NCBI RefSeq assembly: GCF_002368115.1
Contig: NZ_AP018316.1
Location: 4,976,008 to 5,040,007, forward strand
Direction of reading: 5' to 3'
Source: Dolichospermum compactum NIES-806
GTDB lineage: Bacteria; Cyanobacteriota; Cyanobacteriia; Cyanobacteriales; Nostocaceae
Length of the DNA stretch: 64,000 nucleotides
Within the stretch, counting starts at the first letter, position 1; each line of letters starts with the position of its first letter. A program made the position numbers and the translations under genes. The notes under the pieces are model-generated. The model had not been told where the DNA came from. It was given only the letters and a program-made list of their open reading frames with translations, and did no database searches. Shown here piece after piece: positions 34,180-43,454 of the stretch.

Positions 34180-35490
34180 GTGAATACAGTAATTGCAAGT
34201 CCCCGCTGGGGGGATTTAGTCAGCCCCCATACTGGCATTATTCGATCCTTAGATAGATTTACCAAGCCTTATACAGAGTTCGATTTCCCGGTGTTGTGGC
34301 AAGCCGAATTAGCCAATTTCCAACTTCGTAAACAGCAGGACGATTTACGCTACGGTGTTGGTAGGGGCATGACGGATGAACAAGCCATTTTTGGGGCTGT
34401 GGGCGAAGCTATAGAAAGATACTGTGGTGGTATTGTTGATCATCGCCAACTAATTGTTGGTAGCTACGAAGAATTAGGCAATCGTGCCGTTTCTCCTTTA
34501 GTTTTTTCTCCTTTTTCTGACCAACAATACTCTAACCCCAATTTCCCTTTTCCAGCTTTCAATCCGACAACGCAGACTTCGTGGATAAATGCCCTTTCTT
34601 TATCCAGTAACCAACAGGTTTTAGTTCCAGCCTTTTTGGTTTATTTGGACTGGGACGGCAACCAACCAGGAGATCATATTTTACCTGTTAGTTCTAACGG
34701 TATGGCTAGTGGACCGTCTTGGGAGTTTGCTGCCTACAGGGGTTTGTGCGAATTAATTGAACGCGATGCTTTCATCATTACTTGGTTAAATCGCTTACCT
34801 GCTCCGCGCATCTATTTTGACCACCTGCCAGGAATTGAGACGGAAATAGCCCGCCACTATGCCCGCTTTGGCATTGAGTTAGTTGTCTTCGAGTTGATTA
34901 CTGATATTCAAGTCCCAGTTTTCATGGCTATGTTAATTGACCGTTCGGGCAAGGGTCCGGCTGTGTCCACTGGTATGGGATGTCATCTTGATGGACCAAC
35001 GGCTTTTCACAAGGCAGTTTTTGAAGTTTGTCAAGCTCGCTTTGGTGACATAGAACGGATGAAAAATGGTGCTGGGACTAATCTTCATGAATATAGTGAT
35101 GTTCAGAATTTGGATGATCACAGCGCTTTTTTCTACACAACGGCTCGGTTGAGTGAGTTGGATTTTCTGTTTCATCATGATCAATCCTGCCAAGTTGAAG
35201 ATTTACCAATTTACGAATCTGAATCAGAAGCGGAGAATTTGCAATCAGTAGTTACCAAGTTGAATTCAGTGGGTGTTGAACCTTATGTAGTGGAAATTAC
35301 CGCCCCTGATATCGCCTCTCTTGGTTTCCGAGTGGTGCGGACTTTAGCCAGTGAATTAGTCCCTATCTATTTTGGTTATGGACAAGAACCACTGGGGACT
35401 CGGCGATTGTTTGAAGTCCCAGAAAGGTTGGATTATGGTGGCCGACGTACCGCAAATGACTTGAATCCCTGCCCACATCCTATGGCTTAA
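34180..35490 (+). CDS. YcaO cyclodehydratase
   Basis: The 436-residue protein has the YcaO ATP-binding residues in AIFGAVGEAIERYCGG and in GLCELIERDAF, and conserved blocks SSNGMASGPSWEFA and VRTLASELVPIYFGYG. YcaO enzymes use ATP to cyclise cysteine or serine side chains onto the preceding amide, giving azolines. The C-terminus is PHPMA, so the usual PxPxP ending lacks its last proline. GTG at 34180 with AGGAG just before it is preferred; the open frame extends to a TTG at 34126 inside the previous gene. Confidence 0.9.
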   Translation: MNTVIASPRWGDLVSPHTGIIRSLDRFTKPYTEFDFPVLWQAELANFQLRKQQDDLRYGVGRGMTDEQAIFGAVGEAIERYCGGIVDHRQLIVGSYEELGNRAVSPLVFSPFSDQQYSNPNFPFPAFNPTTQTSWINALSLSSNQQVLVPAFLVYLDWDGNQPGDHILPVSSNGMASGPSWEFAAYRGLCELIERDAFIITWLNRLPAPRIYFDHLPGIETEIARHYARFGIELVVFELITDIQVPVFMAMLIDRSGKGPAVSTGMGCHLDGPTAFHKAVFEVCQARFGDIERMKNGAGTNLHEYSDVQNLDDHSAFFYTTARLSELDFLFHHDQSCQVEDLPIYESESEAENLQSVVTKLNSVGVEPYVVEITAPDIASLGFRVVRTLASELVPIYFGYGQEPLGTRRLFEVPERLDYGGRRTANDLNPCPHPMA

Positions 35491-35508
35491 AACAAGGAAA
35501 TTAGAGCA

Positions 35509-36237
35509 ATGCACACAGCCAATGAACCTTTAGAATTAGCTCTTCTGTATCATTTGAACTCTCCAGTCCCGAAAAGTCATGTCAAGCGGGTTCCGGCTAC
35601 TGAACTGCGATATCTGCCAGAAGCTCCTTTTCTGGAACTACCAAAAGCACCACGGGATAACCCGCTGTCGGAACTTTTAGCACGGCGTACTTCTGTGCGA
35701 TCATTTGAAAATCAGGTGATGCCACTCGTCTCTTTGGCTCAACTACTTGATGCAGGGTGTGGACTCAATGGACTGCGTGAGGTAGATAATCAATGCTATG
35801 AGGCTCGCAACTCTCCTTCTGCGGGCGGATTGTATCCCCTGGAGGTGTTCGTATCTACACAAGCGGTACAAGGTTTGGTTAGCGGACTATATCACTATGA
35901 ACCTCGCGGACAAGGGTTACATTGGGTGAATGATGCCGTACCAACAGATTTTATAGAAGCATTTTTGCAGCAAGATTATATTGTCAATGCCAATGCTCTG
36001 TTTGTGTTCACATCGGTTTTTATGCGCTCAATGGGCAAATATGGAGCGCGAGGCTATCGTTTTGCACTTTTGGAAGCTGGTCATCAAGCTGAAAATATAA
36101 GTTTAATGGCTGTGCAATTGGGGCTGGATAGTCTTTGTCTCGGTGGATTCCATGATCTGAGTTTAAACGGTATGTTGGGGATTGATGGGCAACGTCATGC
36201 GGCTATTTACTGTGTTGCTGTTGGGAGGAAGGGATAA
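35509..36237 (+). CDS. SagB-type flavin dehydrogenase (azoline oxidase)
   Basis: The 242-residue nitroreductase-fold protein has LARRTSVRSFENQVM, the ARNSPSAGGLYPLEVFV block that contacts FMN, and LLEAGHQAENISLMAVQLG. SagB-type enzymes oxidise azolines to aromatic azoles. AGGAAA precedes the ATG at 35509, 18 bases after the YcaO stop, so the two are probably translated from one transcript. Confidence 0.9.
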   Translation: MHTANEPLELALLYHLNSPVPKSHVKRVPATELRYLPEAPFLELPKAPRDNPLSELLARRTSVRSFENQVMPLVSLAQLLDAGCGLNGLREVDNQCYEARNSPSAGGLYPLEVFVSTQAVQGLVSGLYHYEPRGQGLHWVNDAVPTDFIEAFLQQDYIVNANALFVFTSVFMRSMGKYGARGYRFALLEAGHQAENISLMAVQLGLDSLCLGGFHDLSLNGMLGIDGQRHAAIYCVAVGRKG

Positions 36238-36278
36238 GTTTTTCTCTCGCAGAGACGCAGAGGCGCAGAGAGGAGGAA

Positions 36279-37115
36279 TTATTCTTTACCACCAGTAAAG
36301 GTAATACCTTGAATTAAGTAGCGGTTAAAGAAGGCATAAATGGCTAAACCGGGCAGGGTGAATACCATTGAGGCTGCCATAGTGTAGTTCCAATAGCTGA
36401 TATATTGACCTTTAAAGGTGTTTAGTCCCAAGGGTAAGGTGAACATTTCTGGGTCAAAAAGAATGACTACGGGCAGTAAAAAATTATTCCAACTACCCAT
36501 AAAGACAAAAACTGCTTGTGCGGCTAATGCTGGTCTAGCTAGAGGTAAAACTATGTGCCAAAAAATTCCCCAGGCATTTAAACTATCTAGTTGACCAGCT
36601 TCTTCTAATTCTCTAGGGAAATTAACAAAGAATTGCCGCATCATAAAAATAAAAGTAGCATTAACCATACTCGGAACTATCATCCCAGGGTATGAATTTA
36701 ACCAACCGATGGTTTTGAGAATTAAAAATGTGGGAATTAGGGTAATTTGCGCTGGCACTACTAAGACTGTCAAAATTAGGAGGAACCAGAAACTTTTACC
36801 ATGAAAATGTAATCTGGCTAGGGCATAACCTGCCATTGAGTTAAATAGTAAGTTTAAAATTGTGACGGTAACGCCAATAATTACACTATTAAATAACCAT
36901 CGCAAAAATAAAGGTTCTTGCAGAAATATCTGTTTGTAATTATCAAGAGTAAAATGTTTGGGGATGAAATTAAATTCACCATTTATAATTTCGGGGAGGG
37001 GCTTAAATGATGCTGATAATGCCCAAAGGAAGGGAATTATGGTGATAATTCCATAAACTGTGAGGAAGATATATAATAGAACTTTAACCCAGAAAATATC
37101 AAGGATTTTATTCAA
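36279..37115 (-). CDS. Carbohydrate ABC transporter permease (MalG-like)
   Basis: The 278-residue protein has six helices and the inner-membrane permease motif EEAGQLDSLNAWGIFWHIVLPLA. The start is a TTG whose last bases overlap the upstream gene's TGA (TTGA, 37112-37115), which suggests coupled translation. It pairs with the permease at 37112-38020 and the binding protein at 38129-39379. No ATPase is encoded nearby. Confidence 0.88.
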   Translation of the reverse strand: MNKILDIFWVKVLLYIFLTVYGIITIIPFLWALSASFKPLPEIINGEFNFIPKHFTLDNYKQIFLQEPLFLRWLFNSVIIGVTVTILNLLFNSMAGYALARLHFHGKSFWFLLILTVLVVPAQITLIPTFLILKTIGWLNSYPGMIVPSMVNATFIFMMRQFFVNFPRELEEAGQLDSLNAWGIFWHIVLPLARPALAAQAVFVFMGSWNNFLLPVVILFDPEMFTLPLGLNTFKGQYISYWNYTMAASMVFTLPGLAIYAFFNRYLIQGITFTGGKE

Positions 37116-38020
37116 ATTTTATCACCTCCGAAGAATTGTCTCTGAATTAATGTGAGGGTAATAATTACAGATGCTAGTAAAAAGGCGATCGCAGCCCCAT
37201 ATCCCATCTGTAAATTCCGAAATACGGTTTGATAAATTAGCAGAACTAAGGTGAGAGTGGCGTTATTTGGTCCACCAGTTCCTCCAGAAAATATATAAGA
37301 TTGATCAAATAATTGAAAAGTCCCAATCATCCCCATTGCTATGACGAAGAAAGTCACTGGTCGCAATAAAGGCAAGGTAATATAAATAAACTGTTCCCAA
37401 CTATTCGCTCCATCAAGTTCTGCTGCTTCGTAAAGGGTTTGGGGAATATCCTGTAAAGCTGCTAAATAAATCACCATAAAAAACGGTGCTGTTGACCAAA
37501 TATTCATGATCATAATTCCTTTAAGAGCAACAGATGGATCTCCCAACCAATTATATATAGGTAATTTTAGGAAAGCTAAAAAATTATTTAGGAGTCCATT
37601 TGTGTTATAAATCCACATAAAAATTAGTGTCAATACGGCGGAAGATGTGACTGTTGGTAAAAAGTAAAGAATCCGCCACCAGTTTTTCCCGTGAATGCCA
37701 GAATTGAGTGTTACTGCTAAACCTAAAGCCAAAATAGTTTGTGTGGGAACAACAACGGCTACATATTCGGCTGTATTTTTTAAAGCAATTCCCACTCTTT
37801 CATCTGTTAACAATCTTTGGAAATTACCCAAACCGAAAAAACGGTAATGAATACCTCCTAGCATTTGCACTTTGTGTAAGGAAAGAAATACAGCATAGAG
37901 AATAGGTAAAATTATAAATGTCCCTATAACTAAAATACTGGGAGTTATGAATAAATAAGCTGTTAAATTTTCTTTGATCTGTCTATTACAGTAATTTTCG
38001 GGTAAATGAAACTCAAACAT
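37112..38020 (-). CDS. Sugar ABC transporter permease (MalF/UgpA-like)
   Basis: Six helices begin after TAYLFITPSILVIGTFI, and the EAA motif is YEAAELDGANSWEQFIYITLPLL, which contacts an ATPase subunit. ATG at 38020 gives 302 residues; the frame is open to 38086, but those codons lie in the CTCTGCG repeat and look non-coding. It overlaps the downstream permease gene by four bases. Confidence 0.88.
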   Translation of the reverse strand: MFEFHLPENYCNRQIKENLTAYLFITPSILVIGTFIILPILYAVFLSLHKVQMLGGIHYRFFGLGNFQRLLTDERVGIALKNTAEYVAVVVPTQTILALGLAVTLNSGIHGKNWWRILYFLPTVTSSAVLTLIFMWIYNTNGLLNNFLAFLKLPIYNWLGDPSVALKGIMIMNIWSTAPFFMVIYLAALQDIPQTLYEAAELDGANSWEQFIYITLPLLRPVTFFVIAMGMIGTFQLFDQSYIFSGGTGGPNNATLTLVLLIYQTVFRNLQMGYGAAIAFLLASVIITLTLIQRQFFGGDKI

Positions 38021-38128
38021 TCTATTTCTCACACTCTTACTCTCCGCGCCTCTGCGTGAAAAAAAAATCATACTTTCATTCACCAATGCCGAAAAATTAG
38101 AGTCTGGTACAAATTTTAATTACAAACT

Positions 38129-39379
38129 CTACATATCTGCCTGAATTTGTTGGTTGGCTGCATTTTGTGCTTTTAACATTGCCTGTTTTAACGGTTGTTG
38201 TCCTAGCAAAACACTAATAAATTGATTATCAAAGTTGTTGATAATTGCGGCAGGATACTTGCCTAATTGCCAGGGTGTGGCATAATTAACTCCTGCTACT
38301 AATGATGCTCTGAGAGGGTCTTTATCATAACCTAATTGCTGTGCTACTGATTTACGGGCTGGTAATGCAAATCCTTTACTTGTCCATTTTTTCATGCCTT
38401 CTTTACCTGTTAAATAGGAAATGAGTTTCCATGCTTCAATTTTATGGGGGGCTTGTTTATTCATGACATAGGCAACGGTAAAAACCATTGTTGCTTGCTG
38501 ATGATTAATTTTGGGGATCTCTGCTGTGGCAAATTCTAGTTTGGGAAAGGTTTCTTGCAGATAGGGAATTGCCCAATTACCCTCAATTACCATTGCTACT
38601 TTATTTTGTCCAAACATTTCACTCCCGGAATTTGTGCCGACATCAGATTTTTGGGCGGAGGAACGATCTTTTTGATATTGATTGATTACTAATTCTAAAC
38701 CTTGCAAACCTGGATCATTAGCAAAGGTAGCATAACCATTTTTATCAATAATTTCTCCGCCAAAAGCGTTGATTTTATATGCCTGACGAGATAATTCGGG
38801 AATTTCACCAAAGCCATATTTATTCAGTTTGCCTGTTAGTTGTTTTGCATAGGTGCGAAGTTGTTCCCAGGTAGTTGGCGGACTGGTTAAACCAACTTGA
38901 TTAAATGCTTGTTTGTTATAAAATAGGGCTAAGGTAGAATAGTCTTTAGGTAAACCATAAATATGATTTTGGTAGGTAAAATTGTTGAGGAGGTTGGGTT
39001 CTATGTCTGTAAGATCAAATTCAGGTTTAATATATTTATTAAGGGGTTCTAGGACGTTCTGACTCATTAAAAAAGGGGCTTCTAAAGCGTCAAGATAAAA
39101 TACATCTGGTGCGGCTTCTCCTACTAAACGGGTTTTAATCACATCCATGTATTGATCAGCGATCGCTTCATATTTGACTTTGATCTGGGACTGCTGCTTT
39201 TCAAAGTCTTGAATTACCTGTTTTAACAGTGTTTGTTCTAGGGGATTGCCTGTCCAACCACTGAGTTTGACGATAATGGGTGGGGGTGATTTTGGTAATA
39301 GCAAATTGTGACAACTAATAAGAGCGATCGCTATTGTTATTACCAATCCTAAAAGGTTAAATAATCTCTTTTTTCTCAC
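38129..39379 (-). CDS. Sugar-binding lipoprotein of an ABC importer
   Basis: The 416-residue protein has a lipoprotein signal (hydrophobic stretch ending ALISC, Cys at about 23) and the features of family 1 extracellular solute-binding proteins (VAMVIEGNWAIPYLQ, AWKLISYLTGKEG). The sugar is unknown. The start is GTG at 39379. It is the first gene of the binding protein-permease-permease set. Confidence 0.87.
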   Translation of the reverse strand: MRKKRLFNLLGLVITIAIALISCHNLLLPKSPPPIIVKLSGWTGNPLEQTLLKQVIQDFEKQQSQIKVKYEAIADQYMDVIKTRLVGEAAPDVFYLDALEAPFLMSQNVLEPLNKYIKPEFDLTDIEPNLLNNFTYQNHIYGLPKDYSTLALFYNKQAFNQVGLTSPPTTWEQLRTYAKQLTGKLNKYGFGEIPELSRQAYKINAFGGEIIDKNGYATFANDPGLQGLELVINQYQKDRSSAQKSDVGTNSGSEMFGQNKVAMVIEGNWAIPYLQETFPKLEFATAEIPKINHQQATMVFTVAYVMNKQAPHKIEAWKLISYLTGKEGMKKWTSKGFALPARKSVAQQLGYDKDPLRASLVAGVNYATPWQLGKYPAAIINNFDNQFISVLLGQQPLKQAMLKAQNAANQQIQADM

Positions 39380-39517
39380 AATTTAATTGAGATTAATTCT
39401 GAGTTGATATGGTTACTAATTTATTTCCCCTGCTGATATAGATCATCTTTCTAGAGGATGGCTTTAATTTCTATAGCAGAAAGTATCACTAAATTGGTTT
39501 AAATCACCATTTAAGTA

Positions 39518-39542
39518 GGGGCCAACCCCCTGTGGTTGCCCC
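39518..39542. other. GC-rich hairpin
   Basis: GGGGCCAACC (39518-39527) pairs with GGTTGCCCC (39534-39542) with one bulge. It lies between the yfbK remnant and the binding-protein gene and could be a terminator or part of a dispersed repeat; no long T-run follows. Confidence 0.4.
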
Positions 39543-39567
39543 AAATACTGGGTTAGGCACGGGGGCG

Positions 39568-39953
39568 CTACTTTCTGATCATCAAATCTCTAGATTTCTC
39601 TACCAAACGCATAAACTCACCCCGATAACCTTCCTGATCTTCCCCCTGACCTTGAGTTGCTAATTTCATCACCGAATCATAGTTAGCATTCCCTTTGTAT
39701 TCAGAATCACGTAATATCATCCCAAAAGTTGCCACAGCAGCCGCAAATCTCAAGTTAGTGGAAGGGGATTCGGTCAACTTTGAATTCACTATCTTTGATA
39801 GTTTGGGTAATTAATTGAGTGCTACTATCTTGAGGTAATTTATAGCGAAGTTTTGGATTGACGGAAAACGGCAATTCCTACTGTTGGTAGTAATAAAAGT
39901 AGTGTTAAAATACTGACGCGCTGCCACATTTTGGACGGAATCGGGTAAGACAT
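39568..39953 (-). pseudogene. Remnant of a YfbK-like von Willebrand (vWA) protein
   Basis: An N-terminal signal/anchor (from ATG 39953, MSYPIPSKMW, then TLLLLLPTVGIAVF) is joined out of frame to LRYKLPQDSSTQLIT and then, after another shift, to the C-terminal DUF3520 part NLRFAAAVATFGMILRD and GYRGEFMRLVEKSRDLM. The whole vWA domain between them is missing. Two frameshifts and the internal deletion make this a pseudogene. Family assignment rests on the well-conserved C-terminal segment. Confidence 0.75.
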
Positions 39954-40037
39954 TGCTAAATCCTCACACTCAAGAAAGATGTTTGCTTTTTTGCACTTAC
40001 CTAGAATAGTCCTGGGCCGCTTGAAATTTAGTTACCG

Positions 40038-40058
40038 TTACAGTTTTGGTAACTGTAA
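40038..40058. other. Short hairpin downstream of the M16 peptidase gene
   Basis: TTACAGTT (40038-40045) and AACTGTAA (40051-40058) form an 8-base perfect stem with a 5-base loop, 53 bases beyond the peptidase stop codon. It may act as a terminator for that gene, though the T-run is poor. Confidence 0.35.
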
Positions 40059-40110
40059 GGGTTTAACAACTAATCTACGATGTTTATCTTCGATGAGGTT
40101 TAAGTCAAAC

Positions 40111-41388
40111 CTAAACAGGCTTTATGACAACGACACCATAAGCATCTGGGGACAGATAATCCTTTGTAGCTTGGATTAAATCAGTGGCTGCCTGGGCTTG
40201 AATATATTGGGGGTAATTAAAGGCTGGTTCTAAGTCACCAATCAATGACTGATAATAACCATACAACCCAGCGCGATCGCTTGGTGTTTCATTCCCAAAT
40301 ATAAACCGATTAGCTACTCGTCGTTGGACACGGGCAATTTCTGATTCTTTGACCAATTCTGTTTGTAATCTGCGAAGATGTTGAATAATTCCTGCTTCCA
40401 CGTCCGCTAAATTTTCTACATCACATTTAGCAGAAATCGAAAACACACCTTGCAATAAATTATTCATATTACTCACAGAAATTGAAGAAACTAATCCCTG
40501 TTCTTCCCGTAAATCTCGCACTAATCTAGATGTTCTTCCATGTCCTAAAATGCCCGCTACCACATCAAGCGCATAAGTTTCCTCTAATTCCATCAATCCA
40601 GGAACTCGCCACATCATCACTAATCTTGCTTGTTGGAGAGTTTCATCAACAACTTCCCGACGGACTATTTCTGTAAATGCAGGTTCAGGAATTGCTGCTG
40701 TTTGTGTGATTTTATTAGTTGTTTGTTGATAATTTTTACTAAATTCTGCCGCAATAATTTCTACTAATTCTTCTACTGGTAAATTACCCACAGCAACTGC
40801 TGTAATTGATTGAGGTTGATACCAATGATTATGAAAGTCTCGCATTTGTTGCGGTTTAACTTCAGAAATCACAGACTCAGGACCAAGTACGGGACGACGA
40901 TAGGGCAAGGAATCAAAAGCAGTTTCCATAACATGACGATAAATTCGTCGTCTGGGATTATCTTCAGAACGTCTAATTTCTTCTAAAACTACTAATCGTT
41001 CCCGTTCAAAAGCATCATCAGGAATACTCGGATTACAAACAACATCTATTTGCAAAGGAGCTAATTCGGCAAAATCTTTAGGCGCAGTTGTGGTATAATA
41101 ATGGGTATAATCTTGGCTAGTAGCAGCATTAGTCACTGCACCACGTTCTTCAATCCGGCGTTCAAATTCACCACTAATAAGTTTTTGTGTACCCTTAAAA
41201 ATCATGTGTTCTAGAAAGTGAGCCATACCATTAATAGCATCAGATTCCATTGCAGAACCGGTTTTTACCCAAAGGTTGAGATTAACCGCGTCTATTGGCA
41301 TTTGTTCGGCGATAATAGTCAACCCGTTGGGTAGATGGTGCCGTGTAGGTGCATTAAGGCGTGGAAGTTTCAGAAGAGTTGATGTCAT
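40111..41388 (-). CDS. M16 family zinc metallopeptidase
   Basis: The 425-residue protein has the inverted zinc motif HFLEH in NGMAHFLEHMIFKGT (around 57-61) and the second-domain RxxxxY-like region (IFGNETPSDRAGLYGYYQ). It resembles processing-peptidase/pitrilysin relatives that act as single-ring two-domain proteins. Cyanobacteria often carry two M16 genes in tandem, but no partner is adjacent here. No signal peptide is seen. Confidence 0.9.
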   Translation of the reverse strand: MTSTLLKLPRLNAPTRHHLPNGLTIIAEQMPIDAVNLNLWVKTGSAMESDAINGMAHFLEHMIFKGTQKLISGEFERRIEERGAVTNAATSQDYTHYYTTTAPKDFAELAPLQIDVVCNPSIPDDAFERERLVVLEEIRRSEDNPRRRIYRHVMETAFDSLPYRRPVLGPESVISEVKPQQMRDFHNHWYQPQSITAVAVGNLPVEELVEIIAAEFSKNYQQTTNKITQTAAIPEPAFTEIVRREVVDETLQQARLVMMWRVPGLMELEETYALDVVAGILGHGRTSRLVRDLREEQGLVSSISVSNMNNLLQGVFSISAKCDVENLADVEAGIIQHLRRLQTELVKESEIARVQRRVANRFIFGNETPSDRAGLYGYYQSLIGDLEPAFNYPQYIQAQAATDLIQATKDYLSPDAYGVVVIKPV

Positions 41389-41493
41389 TGGTTGTGGTGA
41401 GTGAAGAGCTATGTTACTTTTTTTATATTACAACTTTCTTGATGGTGTAAACCTTTCGCACTCATCTACTAAGATTCTAGCTTATGACCGATA

Positions 41494-41552
41494 ATTTTGG
41501 ATTTTAGATTTTGGATTTTGGATTTTGGATTTTGGATTTTGGATTTTGGATT
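41494..41552. repeat. ATTTTGG heptamer repeat tract
   Basis: Seven or eight consecutive TTTTGGA words lie here, with one variant (TTTTAGA). The same word builds the 51-base repeat at 22832-22933. Confidence 0.85.
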
Positions 41553-41674
41553 ACAAAAATTTTGTACAAGTCCCGCCATTGAGGACGGAAAAATCGTCAG
41601 TCCAAAATCAAGTAACTTATTACTTTTGCATTTTAACTTTTGACTTTTGACTTCCGCGCAGCGTTGCTAGTCCT

Positions 41675-42580
41675 TTAGATTTCTAATTTTCCAGTTTTGT
41701 TGTATTTTTGTAAAATTCCTATGACAACTGCTGGTATTTCTAAATGGGGCAAAATTCCTGTATCGGGTATTTTATGAAAACCCTGAATTGCCTCAGTATT
41801 TAAATTTGCTAACCGTTGTCCCAATTGGATATTTGTAAATTGGGCATTTTCACCCCACAACATCACAGTGGGAACTTGCAGTTGTTGAATATATAAACTC
41901 AAATCAAAATACAAATTTCCCCGTAAAAAAGACAAAGCTGCAAACTTGGCTTGATATTGTTGTGCGGAACTTAAATAAGCTGATACCATTTCCTGTGTTA
42001 CTCTTTCAGAGTTGGAAAATAGAAAACTTTGCAAAAAGTTTCTCACTGCAATTTCATTTTCTGCACCTAAAGCATAAATTAAATTATCTACTAATGGTGT
42101 ATTAATTAAAGAAAGTGGTAATCTTCTCCCTGCACCTTCTCCAAAATCATTAAAACCCGCAGGACAAACTAAAAATAAAGCTTTGAATAAATCGGGATAA
42201 GTCACAGCAAGACGAATAGTAAAACCCGCAGTTAAAGAAGAAGCTATGACAGTGACAGGTTGATCACAAGTTTGCGAAATAAAATCTAGAATCGTCGTTA
42301 AATAATCTTCAATTTGATAATCTCTCACCGGGTGAGCAGATTTTCCCCAGCCAATTAAATCTGGGGCTAAAATTCGATATGTTGACGCATAAGCTGGGTA
42401 AATTTTCGACCATTCATAAGCAGACGCACCACCACCAAAGTTATGTAGAAATAATAATGGTGGTAAATCTTGGTTTTTGGTGTTTTCCCAAGGAGTGCTA
42501 ATTTGGGTATAATAAACCATTGCCCCCAAAGATGTATGAATGAATTTACTCCCAAAACCCGGAGGTTGAAATTTCAGCAT
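41675..42580 (-). CDS. Alpha/beta hydrolase
   Basis: The 301-residue protein has the oxyanion-hole region LFLHNFGGGASAYEW, ILAPDLIGWGKS, the nucleophile elbow VIASSLTAGF (Ser in A-S-S-L-T, so the first glycine of GxSxG is replaced), and PTVMLWGENAQFT before a late histidine (GILPHLEIP). Substrate unknown. It ends two bases upstream of the HugZ-like stop, and both genes are on the minus strand, so they are probably co-transcribed. Confidence 0.85.
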   Translation of the reverse strand: MLKFQPPGFGSKFIHTSLGAMVYYTQISTPWENTKNQDLPPLLFLHNFGGGASAYEWSKIYPAYASTYRILAPDLIGWGKSAHPVRDYQIEDYLTTILDFISQTCDQPVTVIASSLTAGFTIRLAVTYPDLFKALFLVCPAGFNDFGEGAGRRLPLSLINTPLVDNLIYALGAENEIAVRNFLQSFLFSNSERVTQEMVSAYLSSAQQYQAKFAALSFLRGNLYFDLSLYIQQLQVPTVMLWGENAQFTNIQLGQRLANLNTEAIQGFHKIPDTGILPHLEIPAVVIGILQKYNKTGKLEI

Positions 42581-42582
42581 AA

Positions 42583-43083
42583 TTATGAAAGTGAATCTTT
42601 GGTAATTTGGACAAGTTGATTTATATTATCATTACTAATATTATACGCAGCCCCAAACCCAATGACAAACCGTCCGGTCTGCGGTGTAAGTTGCAAAATC
42701 CGAAAATCTGGTAAACTGCGTAATGTAGAAATCAATTCTCCAAAACGAAGCTGAAATTTATCAACAATTTCCTCCCATTTTTCAGTTTCCATTTCTATCA
42801 GATTTGCGTTACAATCAAAGTTTAAGCGCCGACGAGCAAAAATCTGTTTAGTTTTAATTTCGTCATCAATAAATAGAACACTTACAAAAGGATGATTTTG
42901 AATATTTTGCGTATGAGTAGCTAGTCCACTCACATAAATATAGATGTTCTTATCATCGTCCATGACAAAGGGAGCATAACTAGCATTAGGGATTCCTTGT
43001 TTATTTACCGTACTAATAATAATGCTGGTAAATTCTTCAGGAAATTTCTCATATTCAGCTTGGGCGTTGGCAAATTGACTCAT
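42583..43083 (-). CDS. HugZ-like pyridoxamine 5'-phosphate oxidase-fold protein
   Basis: The split-barrel fold is indicated by IIISTVNKQGIPNASYAPFV and VSVLFIDDE, and the HugZ-type C-terminus by RLNFDCNANLI, FQLRFGELISTLRSLPDF and GRFVIGFGAAYNI. HugZ proteins bind or degrade haem. The start is taken at ATG 43083 (MSQFANAQ); ATG 43098 would add five residues. 167 residues. Confidence 0.8.
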   Translation of the reverse strand: MSQFANAQAEYEKFPEEFTSIIISTVNKQGIPNASYAPFVMDDDKNIYIYVSGLATHTQNIQNHPFVSVLFIDDEIKTKQIFARRRLNFDCNANLIEMETEKWEEIVDKFQLRFGELISTLRSLPDFRILQLTPQTGRFVIGFGAAYNISNDNINQLVQITKDSLS

Positions 43084-43169
43084 CACGGCAATTATCATAT
43101 TTTAGAAATATTATACCAAAAAATAGTAATATGGCTATCCAGATTCATCCAGATCCCCGACTGCTTTGA

Positions 43170-43382
43170 GAGGTTGTTTGAAAAGTATTAGATGAAACCG
43201 ACAATCTCCAGAAACCTAACCCCCCTTCCCTTTTCCCTACCTCTCCCTAGCCCTCTCCTTTTAGGAGAGGGAAGCAGAAAAACTTTTTTTATCTGGAATG
43301 GGGGTTTCAAAGGCTCTCCCCGTGTCGGGGAGAGGTTTTGAGAGGGGTTTATCTATACATTAAAAACTTTTCAAACATCCTC
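43170..43382. mobile_element. MITE with GAGGWTGTTTGAAAAGT ends and TGA target duplication
   Basis: The element starts GAGGTTGTTTGAAAAGTAT and ends AAACTTTTCAAACATCCTC. TGA flanks both sides (43167-43169, 43383-43385). It is the inverted, longer sibling of 24598-24760 and carries an interior of CCCTCTCC-type repeat words. See that entry for the IS1031-like interpretation. Confidence 0.7.
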
Positions 43383-43454
43383 TGAGAAGTCGGGGATCTA
43401 AATCTACAAAAAATTGATACAATAACAATAAAATACAATGTTTAAATCGTAACT

